From Clostridioides difficile (lineage in GTDB: Bacteria > Bacillota > Clostridia > Peptostreptococcales > Peptostreptococcaceae), in NCBI RefSeq assembly GCF_001299635.1, contig NZ_JRHN01000047.1, positions 245,410 to 309,409 on the forward strand: a DNA stretch of 64,000 bases, read 5' to 3'. Positions 56,550 through 64,000 of the stretch are shown piece after piece; position 1 is the first letter of the stretch, and each line of letters begins with the position of its first letter. The notes under the pieces were generated by a model. That model saw only the letters and a list, made by a program, of their open reading frames with translations, was not told the origin of the DNA and ran no database searches. The translations under genes were made by a program, and so were the position numbers.

Positions 56550-57934
56550 TCTCTAGCCCCCTTTGTTAGACGCCTCTTTATATATTTCCCACTTGGAGTA
56601 TTACAGATTAACTCTCCCTCTTTAACTACTTCTTTTCCTCTTAAATAAACATGTTCTATTTGACAATCCACTTCATACCCTTCATAAGGTGTATAATCTA
56701 CATTTTGCAATTGTTTCTTTGCTTCTATTTTAGTTTTCTTGTTTGGATTTAAGACTAATATATCTGCATCACTACCTATTTCTATAGTTCCTTTACTAGG
56801 ATACATTCCAAATAATTTTGCTGCATTAGTTGATGTTACTTCTACCATTTTGTTAATAGATATTTTATTTTTACATACTCCATATGTGTATAAAAGACTC
56901 ATCCTATGTTCTACACCTGGAGAACCATTTGGTATCTTGCTGAAATCGTTTATTCCAAGCTCCTTTTGTCCCCTATAATTAAAAGAACAATGGTCTGTTC
57001 CTATAGTATCTATTTGACTATCTGAAATAGCATTCCATAATATTTCATTATTTTCTTTATCTCTTAAAGGTGGTGACATAACGTATTTAGCACTTTCAAA
57101 TCCATCTAAATCATACAATTTATCATTTAATAGAAGGTACTGAGGACAAGTTTCAACTATTACATCCACACCTCTTTGCTTAGCTTTTAAAACTTCATCC
57201 AAGGATTCTTTGCAACTTAGATGAACTACATACACCTTAGAATTTGCAACTTCAGCTATCTTCATAAGCCTTGACGTAGCTTCTGCCTCAAGTATAGCTG
57301 GTCTAGTTAATTGATGATATTTTGGAGACAAATTATTTTCTGCCCTCGCTTTATCCACAAGTTCACATATTATATCCCCATTTTCACAATGGAATCCAAT
57401 AATTCCACCTATCTCTTCTGCTTTTCTCAAGGCTTCAAATATGACACCATCATCAACTTGGAGACTTCCTTTATATGCCATATACAATTTAAATGAAGAT
57501 ACACCCTCTTTTACCATATCTTCCATTTCATTACAAACTGAGTCATTCCAGTCTGTTATAGCCATGTGAAAACCATAATCTGAGTAAGATTTATCTTTGG
57601 CTTTTTCATGCCATTCTTCTAATCCTTCTCTTAAAGAACATCCCTTAGCTTGTGTAGCAAAATCCAATATAGTAGTAGTTCCTCCAACTATAGCAGCTTT
57701 TGTTCCTGTCTCAAAGTTATCTGCTGTTTTAGTAACCCCTGTATCTAAGTCAAAGTGAGTGTGTGTATCTATACCTCCTGGTATAACATAAGAATCACTA
57801 ACATCGACTATTTCATCATTTTCTTTTGATATATCAAAACCTATATCGACTATTTTTTCATCTTCTATTCTTACATCTGCACAGTAAGTTTTTTCACTTG
57901 TTACTACTTTGCCACCTTTTAAAACAATTCCCAT
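56543..57934 (-). CDS. hydA: D-hydantoinase/dihydropyrimidinase
   Basis: Opens cyclic amides such as dihydropyrimidines or hydantoins. 463 residues of the amidohydrolase superfamily: first zinc His pair in GGIDTHTHFD, the carboxylated Lys region SFKLYMAYKG, zinc ligands in GFHCENGD and VYVVHLSC, and the final Asp in IGTDHCSF. All ligands appear intact. The ATG at 57934 starts it and the 3' end overlaps the xanthine dehydrogenase gene by 7 bp, so translation is coupled. Confidence 0.92.
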   Translation of the reverse strand: MGIVLKGGKVVTSEKTYCADVRIEDEKIVDIGFDISKENDEIVDVSDSYVIPGGIDTHTHFDLDTGVTKTADNFETGTKAAIVGGTTTILDFATQAKGCSLREGLEEWHEKAKDKSYSDYGFHMAITDWNDSVCNEMEDMVKEGVSSFKLYMAYKGSLQVDDGVIFEALRKAEEIGGIIGFHCENGDIICELVDKARAENNLSPKYHQLTRPAILEAEATSRLMKIAEVANSKVYVVHLSCKESLDEVLKAKQRGVDVIVETCPQYLLLNDKLYDLDGFESAKYVMSPPLRDKENNEILWNAISDSQIDTIGTDHCSFNYRGQKELGINDFSKIPNGSPGVEHRMSLLYTYGVCKNKISINKMVEVTSTNAAKLFGMYPSKGTIEIGSDADILVLNPNKKTKIEAKKQLQNVDYTPYEGYEVDCQIEHVYLRGKEVVKEGELICNTPSGKYIKRRLTKGAREW

Positions 57935-58150
57935 ATAGACTCCACCTTACTTATAACGTATCAATTTATTTTATCTCAAGCAATTAACTTAAAGTAATTT
58001 TACTAGAACTCTTATACCACCTAAACTGTGCTAGAATAGTTTTGTATATTGCTTTATATTAGATTATTACTATAGCTCGTCTACTAATCATATATATTTA
58101 TCATTTCAGTACATATTACTCTAAGTTAATTATTAAAATTCTATACAATA

Positions 58151-59260
58151 TTATTCATTTACAGCTTCTACTTGATTGTAGCAGATGCTTAAAGCTCCTT
58201 TTGGACATCTAGTTACACATAATCCACATCCAAAACATTTGTCTGCATCTATATTTAATTTATCTGTAACTTCTAATGCTTCATATACACAGCTTGTTAC
58301 ACATTGCTTACATTTGATACACTTGTTATCATCTACAACTGGAGCTACTGAATGAGTTCTAAATCCTCTAGCTGCCATTTTCTTATGAGTTAATCCTTTT
58401 ATTTCATTAACATCAGAATATCCGTTTTCATCTAAAAATTCATTTAATTCTTTAGCAATTTTTCCATAGATAGAAGGCCCTTTAAGAATTGCTTCTGTAC
58501 ATACTTGAACAGCGCTTGCTCCAGCCATCATCATTTCAGCTACATCTTTTCCACAAGTGATTCCACCAACACCTATTATTGGTATATTTACAACTTGAGA
58601 AGCTTCATATATACATCTTATTGCTAAAGGTCTTATTGGTGCACCTGATAACCATCCATATCCAGCTTTACTTCCCATTATAGGGTATCCTGTATTTACA
58701 TCTATAGCCATACATGGTCCAAATGAGTTTATCATTACAAGTCCATCTGCTCCTGCTTCTTCAACAGCTTTTGCAATAGTTTGAATATCAGTATGAGGAC
58801 TCATTTTCATAAACACTGGTACATCTAAAACAGCTTTTGCTGCTTTTAAAGCATTTACTATTGGAGCAACATCTGTACCTACATAATGAGTAGATAATTC
58901 AACTGCATCAGCATAAGGTTTTACTAAAGGAGCAACCTCAGCTATTTGCTCTGCTGAATATCCCATACTTACTATTACTGGAAGCCCTGTTTCTTTTACT
59001 TTTTTGTATTCTTCTTCTATCCATTGTTCTTTTGGAAGCTCTGACCATAATTCTGTATTTAAGAAACCACTATTAGTTTTTGCCATACATGGTCTTGGTA
59101 CATCTGCTGGTAATACAGATATAGTTTTTGTACATATAGCTCCTGCTCCACCTTTTGCTGCTTCTTGACAGAGAGCACCATCTTTTGCTCCAGGACCTGC
59201 TGCTGTCATAATTGGATTTAAGAATTCCATTCCATATAAATTAACTTTTAAATTAGCCAT
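58151..59260 (-). CDS. PreA-like dihydropyrimidine dehydrogenase/DHODH-family ferredoxin protein
   Basis: 369 residues. An N-terminal FMN-binding TIM barrel of the dihydroorotate dehydrogenase family (FLNPIMTAAGPG, INSFGPCMAIDVNTG, GVGGITCGKDVAEMMMAGASAVQVCT) is followed by two [4Fe-4S] motifs, CIKCKQCVTSCVY and CFGCGLCVTRCPKGA. This is the domain plan of PreA, which reduces uracil or thymine with a partner flavoprotein. The partner is not in the window. It lies 216 bp before hydA in the same direction. Confidence 0.9.
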   Translation of the reverse strand: MANLKVNLYGMEFLNPIMTAAGPGAKDGALCQEAAKGGAGAICTKTISVLPADVPRPCMAKTNSGFLNTELWSELPKEQWIEEEYKKVKETGLPVIVSMGYSAEQIAEVAPLVKPYADAVELSTHYVGTDVAPIVNALKAAKAVLDVPVFMKMSPHTDIQTIAKAVEEAGADGLVMINSFGPCMAIDVNTGYPIMGSKAGYGWLSGAPIRPLAIRCIYEASQVVNIPIIGVGGITCGKDVAEMMMAGASAVQVCTEAILKGPSIYGKIAKELNEFLDENGYSDVNEIKGLTHKKMAARGFRTHSVAPVVDDNKCIKCKQCVTSCVYEALEVTDKLNIDADKCFGCGLCVTRCPKGALSICYNQVEAVNE

Positions 59261-59350
59261 ATTATTATCTCTCCCTTAATTAAATATTTTTAATATTTAG
59301 CTTATATTCTTTTATTTGTATTTGTTATTTATCTTCTTTTTATATTATTT

Positions 59351-60703
59351 CTATTTTGCTTCTTCAACTTTATTATTCTTCTCTTTTTTAGAACCTAATT
59401 CATTGAAGAATATATTTAAAAGTACTGCTGATAAACTACCTGTTGTTATTCCACTATGGAATATTGTTTGTACCCAAGTTGGAAAATTATGATAAAAATC
59501 AGGATTTGTTAGTGGTATCATAGATAAACCAACACTAACTGCTACTATAACTCCATTTTTAGTTCCATCAAACTTTACTTTACTTAGAGTTTTTACTCCC
59601 CCAACCATTACCATTCCAAACATTGCAAACCCTACTCCTCCAAGAACAGGCTTAGGTATTGCTCCTATTATTGCTGCAAATTTTGGTAAGAAACCAAGTA
59701 CTAGCAATATAACCCCTGCATAAACTGCTATAAATCTTGATTTTATACCTGTAAGACCTACTATCCCTGTATTTTGACCAAATGGAGTTATTGGGAATGA
59801 GTTGAATATTCCAGATAAAGCTGTAGATATTCCATCTCCAAATAGACCTCTTTTGATATTTTTACCTGTTACTTCTTTATCTACCATCTCATGGATAGCT
59901 ATCATATTACCAACTGATTCTGTCATAAGTACTAACATAATTAAGCACAATGATAGTATTGCAGATGGTTCAAATCTAGGCATTCCAAATTTTAAAGGTA
60001 CATTTAAATTAAGCCAACCAACTCCATTTACTGCACTAAAATCTGCCATTCCAACTGCCATGGAAAGTAGTGTACCAAGTACTATACCTACCAATATAGC
60101 TGTACTATTCCAAATTCCTTTTAAGAATTTAAATGAAAGTAAAGTTATTGCCAATACTGCCAAAGCCAATGCTAATGAGTTTGGTTCAACCGCTTCCAAT
60201 TTGTTGTCAGTTATCCACTTTATCCCAACTGGAAATAGTGAAATACCTATTACCATAACAACTGTTCCAGTAACTACACTAGGGAAAAATCTTATTAATT
60301 TTTCAAACACTGGAGCAAGTAATATACAAAACAATCCAGCTACGATTACAGAGCCAAATACTGTCTGTACTGCAACCTGAGAATCACTATATGATGAGGC
60401 TATTGCTGTCATACCTGCCACAGCGGCAAAACTAGTTCCTTCTATTACTGGTATTTTAGCACCTACAATATTTCCTATACCAACACTTTGTATGAGTGTT
60501 CCTATCCCTGCCATAAATAAGCAAGCATTTATTAAAAAAACAATACTAGCATGATCTAGTCGTGCAGCACTTCCTATCATCATAGGAACCGCTACTGCTC
60601 CTGCACACATTGCCAAAACGTGCTGTAGTGAAAATACCCAAGATTTGGATATGGGTAACCTTTCATCTACTGGAGCTATTTTAGGGCTTTTATCTTGAGA
60701 CAT
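59351..60703 (-). CDS. Xanthine/uracil permease (NCS2 family)
   Basis: Imports a purine or pyrimidine base with protons. 450 residues, about 14 membrane helices; the segments VLAMCAGAVAVPMMIG, EGTSFAAVAGM and the signature around LMTESVGNMIAIHEM, then SFPITPFGQNTGIVGLTG, match the NCS2 nucleobase:cation symporters. Given the neighbours, xanthine or uric acid is the most likely substrate. A 105-bp gap separates it from ssnA. Confidence 0.92.
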   Translation of the reverse strand: MSQDKSPKIAPVDERLPISKSWVFSLQHVLAMCAGAVAVPMMIGSAARLDHASIVFLINACLFMAGIGTLIQSVGIGNIVGAKIPVIEGTSFAAVAGMTAIASSYSDSQVAVQTVFGSVIVAGLFCILLAPVFEKLIRFFPSVVTGTVVMVIGISLFPVGIKWITDNKLEAVEPNSLALALAVLAITLLSFKFLKGIWNSTAILVGIVLGTLLSMAVGMADFSAVNGVGWLNLNVPLKFGMPRFEPSAILSLCLIMLVLMTESVGNMIAIHEMVDKEVTGKNIKRGLFGDGISTALSGIFNSFPITPFGQNTGIVGLTGIKSRFIAVYAGVILLVLGFLPKFAAIIGAIPKPVLGGVGFAMFGMVMVGGVKTLSKVKFDGTKNGVIVAVSVGLSMIPLTNPDFYHNFPTWVQTIFHSGITTGSLSAVLLNIFFNELGSKKEKNNKVEEAK

Positions 60704-60808
60704 TTTGGGTCTCCCTTCTATATTTAATTTAATATTCTATTCCATAGATTTTTTATCTATATATTTCATTTAAATTCCTATTTTTGTCCAAGTTATATTT
60801 TACAATGT

Positions 60809-62137
60809 TTAAATTCTATTCCATAGATTTTGGCTTAATTCTCTACTTTTAGCTAAAATACTTTCTTCATCTATGTTTACTAACTTTCTATCTTTCATAA
60901 GTACTTTTCCATTTATAATAGTTGTATCTACACTTCTTCCACTCATACCAAAGATAGTGTGTCCCCCTATTGTATTTTCTGTCAATGGAGTATGTGGTAT
61001 ATAATCAACTACTATTACATCTGCATAAGCACCTTTTTTAAGTACTCCTAGGTCATTTTTATAATAAGCTTTAGCTATTTTTCTATTGTTATCGAATAAC
61101 ATTGTTTGTGACTCTCCAAATCCAACTCTTGGGTCTTTTAAGTGATGTTTGTGAATTATATTGGCAACTTTTAGTGATTCAAACATATCGCTAGTATATC
61201 CATCAGTTCCTAGACCTACTGTAACATCTCTTTTTAATAACTCTATTGCTGGAGAGCATCCAACTGCATTTCCCATATTAGATTCTGGATTATGAACTAC
61301 AAATGTATTCGTTTTATTTAAAAGACTAATTTCATCTGTACTTATATATATGCAATGAACTGCTATAGTCTTTTCCTTTAGTACTCCAAAATCATTAAAT
61401 CTTTCTAAAACTCTCTTTCCATATTTGTCTATATTGTATTGTAAATCATCTATACCCTCAGCAACATGTACATGATACCCTGTATCAAGACCATCCATTT
61501 CTGAAGCACACTTATTTAATGTATCATCAGATAGTGTAAATGCAGCATGAAGACCAAACATCCCTTTTATCATATCTGTATCATCTTTTTGAGCGTATTT
61601 TATAAAGTTTACGTTTTCATTGATTCCTTGTTGGATTGTATCTCCACCATCTCTATCAGATACCTCATAGCAAAGGCATGTTCTTATTCCTAAATCCTTT
61701 GCAACATCTGATATTGTAAACAAACTTCCTTCGATTGCATTTGGACTTGCATGATGGTCATAAACTGTTGTCACACCATTTTTTATACATTCTATATACG
61801 TTGCATATGCACTGTACTTAGTATCTTCTAGTGTAAGTTGCTTATCAAGTCTCCACCATAAATTGTTCAGTATCTCTAAAAAATTCTCAGAAGGTTTTCC
61901 TGGAACTGCCATTCCTCTAGCAAATGAGCTGTATATATGCATGTGTGAATTTATTAGACCAGGCATGATTATCTTCTTGCCTGCATCTATAAATTCATGT
62001 ACTGGATATTTAGCTTTCATTTCCTCTGTAGTACCTATATCTTCAATTAGATTATCGTTTATTACTACACATCCATCTTCCATATAGGGATTTAAAGAAT
62101 CTTGGCTTATTAGCCTCCCATTCCCCACTAAAATCAT
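60809..62137 (-). CDS. ssnA: Putative aminohydrolase SsnA
   Basis: 442-residue amidohydrolase related to chlorohydrolases and guanine deaminases: GLINSHMHIYSSFARG carries the first His pair, GYHVHVAEG and AVHCIYIS the next ligands, and GLGTDGYTSDM the final Asp. Length and motifs match SsnA, named in the selenium-dependent molybdenum hydroxylase clusters of E. coli and clostridia. It may deaminate a purine-like compound; the reaction is unproven. Located between the permease and the D-aminoacylase gene, 27 bp from the latter. Confidence 0.88.
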   Translation of the reverse strand: MILVGNGRLISQDSLNPYMEDGCVVINDNLIEDIGTTEEMKAKYPVHEFIDAGKKIIMPGLINSHMHIYSSFARGMAVPGKPSENFLEILNNLWWRLDKQLTLEDTKYSAYATYIECIKNGVTTVYDHHASPNAIEGSLFTISDVAKDLGIRTCLCYEVSDRDGGDTIQQGINENVNFIKYAQKDDTDMIKGMFGLHAAFTLSDDTLNKCASEMDGLDTGYHVHVAEGIDDLQYNIDKYGKRVLERFNDFGVLKEKTIAVHCIYISTDEISLLNKTNTFVVHNPESNMGNAVGCSPAIELLKRDVTVGLGTDGYTSDMFESLKVANIIHKHHLKDPRVGFGESQTMLFDNNRKIAKAYYKNDLGVLKKGAYADVIVVDYIPHTPLTENTIGGHTIFGMSGRSVDTTIINGKVLMKDRKLVNIDEESILAKSRELSQNLWNRI

Positions 62138-62164
62138 AAATTTATTCCTCCTTAAAGCTAAGAT

Positions 62165-63748
62165 TTAATTTTTAAGTACTTTTCCTGCTTTAATTTTATT
62201 GTATTTTCCTTCTTCAACAACACAATTTCCATTTATAATTACATAATCTATACCTGTAGGGTACTGCATAGAATTGATAAAATCATCACATCCACTAACT
62301 GTATCCTTGTCAAATATAACTATATCTGCGAAATATCCTTCTTTTAATTGGCCTCTTTCTTTTATACTAAAGCTTGTAGCTGCTTTTTTAGTCATTTTAT
62401 AGACAGCTTCTTCAATTGTTAGTACATTCAACTCCCTAACATATCTTCCTAGTATTTTAGGGAAAGAACCATATGCTCTTGGATGTGGTTTACCTGCTAA
62501 AAGACCATCTGTACATACATTTTGCTCGTCTCTTTTCATAAATCCTATTATATGTTCTTCCAATCCATAGAAATCTACCATTCCAACTGCATTTTCTTCT
62601 TCTTTTAATAAATCAAACGTTGCATCTAATGGGTCTTTTCCTCTCATTTCTCCAATTTCTAACAAGCTCTTACCAATTGTATCTTTATTTTTTTCTGTCT
62701 TTACACTTGTTACAAATATTTGGTCTATCCCTGCAAACTCTATAAAGTTATCCCAACCTTCTATTCCATTTGCTATATCTTTTTTCATTTTTGCTCTTTC
62801 GTTTTCATCACTTAGTCTTTCTATTAACTTATCAGTTCCTCCAGAATGTGCCCAAGGAGGTAAAACTACTCCAAGCATTGTACTTCCTGCTGCATATGGA
62901 TACTGGTCAAAAGATACTCTTATTCCTTCTTTTTCAGCTTTTTCTAAAAGCTCTATAACTTGAGGTATATACTTCCAATTTGATTTACCACAAACCTTAA
63001 AGTGTGAAAAATGAACTTTTACTCCTGATTGTTTTCCAATTTCTATGATTTCTTCCATTGATGTTAAAATTGTATCTGCTTCACTTCTTTGGTGAACTAC
63101 AAATACTCCATCATATTTTGCTACAACCTTACACATTTCTATAATTTCTTCTGTCAATGAATATGCACAAGGTATATATATAAGTCCAGTAGACAATCCT
63201 ATAGCTCCTGCTTTTAATTCTCTCTCTGTGATTTCACACATCTTTTGAATTTCTTCTTTAGTGGCAGGTCTATCTTCAAGCCCCATTGCTTCCATTCTAA
63301 CGTTTCCATGAGGTACTAGATAAGTTTCATTTAAACCTACCCCATTGTTATCCATCATTTTTAGATAATTCTCTGTTGTTTCATATTTCCAATCAATTTC
63401 ATCACTTTCACCATCTAGGCCTGCTAAATTTTTTCTCCAAGAAGATATATGTTCTTGAGGTAGAGGGGCCATAGATATACCATCTTGGCCCAACACTTCT
63501 GTTGTAATTCCCTGTCTAATCTTTACCTCATTATATGGATTAACTAAAATCACTAGGTCTGAATGGCTATGAGTATCTATGAAACCTGGACATATAACTC
63601 TACCTTTTGCATCTATAACTTTGTCAGCTTCTTCATTTAAATCCTGTGATATTTTTAATATTTTCTCATTTTCTATTAAAATATCTCCTTCATATGCTGG
63701 TGTTTTACTTCCATCTACTATAAGCCCATGTTTTATTAAAGTTCTCAC
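62165..63748 (-). CDS. N-acyl-D-amino-acid deacylase family protein
   Basis: 527 residues of the amidohydrolase superfamily, D-aminoacylase group: CPGFIDTHSHSDLVIL with the first ligands, ATKEEIQKMCEITERELKAGAIGLSTGLIYIPC typical of the family, FVVHQRSEADT, HFSHFKVCGK and VCTDGLLAGKPHPRAYGSFPKILGRYVR at the C-terminus. Releases the amino acid from N-acyl or N-carbamoyl derivatives, which fits the hydantoinase of the same cluster. Begins 15 bp after the M20 peptidase gene. Confidence 0.9.
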   Translation of the reverse strand: MRTLIKHGLIVDGSKTPAYEGDILIENEKILKISQDLNEEADKVIDAKGRVICPGFIDTHSHSDLVILVNPYNEVKIRQGITTEVLGQDGISMAPLPQEHISSWRKNLAGLDGESDEIDWKYETTENYLKMMDNNGVGLNETYLVPHGNVRMEAMGLEDRPATKEEIQKMCEITERELKAGAIGLSTGLIYIPCAYSLTEEIIEMCKVVAKYDGVFVVHQRSEADTILTSMEEIIEIGKQSGVKVHFSHFKVCGKSNWKYIPQVIELLEKAEKEGIRVSFDQYPYAAGSTMLGVVLPPWAHSGGTDKLIERLSDENERAKMKKDIANGIEGWDNFIEFAGIDQIFVTSVKTEKNKDTIGKSLLEIGEMRGKDPLDATFDLLKEEENAVGMVDFYGLEEHIIGFMKRDEQNVCTDGLLAGKPHPRAYGSFPKILGRYVRELNVLTIEEAVYKMTKKAATSFSIKERGQLKEGYFADIVIFDKDTVSGCDDFINSMQYPTGIDYVIINGNCVVEEGKYNKIKAGKVLKN

Positions 63749-63763
63749 AAAACCATCTCCTAA

Positions 63764-64000
63764 TTATTTTTTATAAACTGATTTTAATATACCATAATAT
63801 CCTTCTGCACCTTTGAATAATTGGTCTAATTCTATATGCTCATCTATTGTGTGAGCAAGATTTTCTTTAGAAGGACCAAATCCTATTGTTCTTATTCCAG
63901 CCTCACCTGCATAATGGCTTCCATTTGTACAGAATGAGTATTGAGTTATTTCTGAATCTATTCCAGCTTCTTTTAATCCTTTATATGCTGCTTGAACAAA
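63764..64000 (-). CDS. M20-family hydrolase, YgeY-like (5' part outside window)
   Basis: The last 79 codons of a gene entering from the right. The visible part reads QYSFCTNGSHYAGEAG, then GFGPSKENLAHTIDEHI and ends YYGILKSVYKK. The GPS..NLAHT.DE.I segment is the C-terminal metal-site pattern of M20 peptidases, and the overall text fits the YgeY selenium-metabolism-linked hydrolase. First visible gene of the catabolic operon. Confidence 0.8.
   Translation of the reverse strand, partial: FVQAAYKGLKEAGIDSEITQYSFCTNGSHYAGEAGIRTIGFGPSKENLAHTIDEHIELDQLFKGAEGYYGILKSVYKK

Overview
The window is AT-rich low-GC Gram-positive DNA, almost certainly from Clostridioides difficile or a very close Peptostreptococcaceae relative. 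The tmRNA gene (29250-29599, minus strand) encodes a tag reading (A)ADDNFAIAA, the tag I know for C. difficile. The backbone order cggR-gap-pgk-tpi-gpmI-eno-secG-rnr-smpB-ssrA also fits clostridia.

Layout, left to right. (1) 1-3.1 kb: a fructose-family PTS EIIABC (cut by the window edge) with a class II ketose-bisphosphate aldolase. (2) 3.1-11.07 kb: accessory genes: a lipoprotein-dependent ABC importer of the ferric-iron/phosphonate type, a tandemly duplicated membrane protein + XRE regulator unit, and a DJ-1/PfpI protein with a WYL regulator. (3) 11.085-29.269 kb: an 18-kb integrated element bounded by a perfect 20-bp direct repeat that is the 3' end of ssrA. From its left end it carries a 31-repeat CRISPR array, a leader, a type I-B (Tneap-like) effector operon cas5-cas6-cas8-cas7-cas3 without cas1/cas2/cas4, an HNH nuclease gene, a DUF6809-like gene and its decayed copy, a DnaB helicase, a replication initiator, an excisionase-like protein, a two-way XRE regulatory switch, a Fic-like gene overlapping the tyrosine integrase gene, and a DUF3791/DUF3990 module with a frameshift. 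This looks like a phage-satellite-like or other integrative island that carries its own CRISPR interference machinery. (4) 29.25-38.8 kb: ssrA, smpB and rnr, with smpB and rnr separated by an AIM24 protein, an ABC-2 exporter, two minisatellites (54-bp and 75-bp units) and a DUF1877 gene. (5) 39.4-44.5 kb: small accessory genes around secG: HEAT-repeat/AlkD-like, HxlR + PEBP, VOC + AEC transporter, GNAT/MarR pair. (6) 44.6-53.8 kb: the glycolytic cluster eno, gpmI, tpiA, pgk, gap, its regulator cggR, and rpoN (sigma-54). (7) 54-64 kb: a selenium/molybdenum-linked purine and hydantoin catabolic operon: xanthine dehydrogenase, hydantoinase, PreA-like dehydrogenase, xanthine/uracil permease, SsnA, D-aminoacylase and a YgeY-like M20 peptidase cut by the window end.

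How it fits together. The glycolysis-to-tmRNA backbone is repeatedly interrupted by accessory cargo, and the 3' end of ssrA is a hotspot. Besides the intact att pair there are signs of an older insertion: a degenerate ssrA-3'-end-like sequence near 3.1 kb and a diverged copy of the element's right end near 9.2 kb. The element's integrase/regulator side and its excision/replication side are transcribed divergently from a compact operator region at 24.26-24.40 kb, as in temperate phages and phage satellites.

Everything here was read by eye. Family names come from recognised motifs, not searches. No rRNA, tRNA, transposase or complete prophage structural module was seen.
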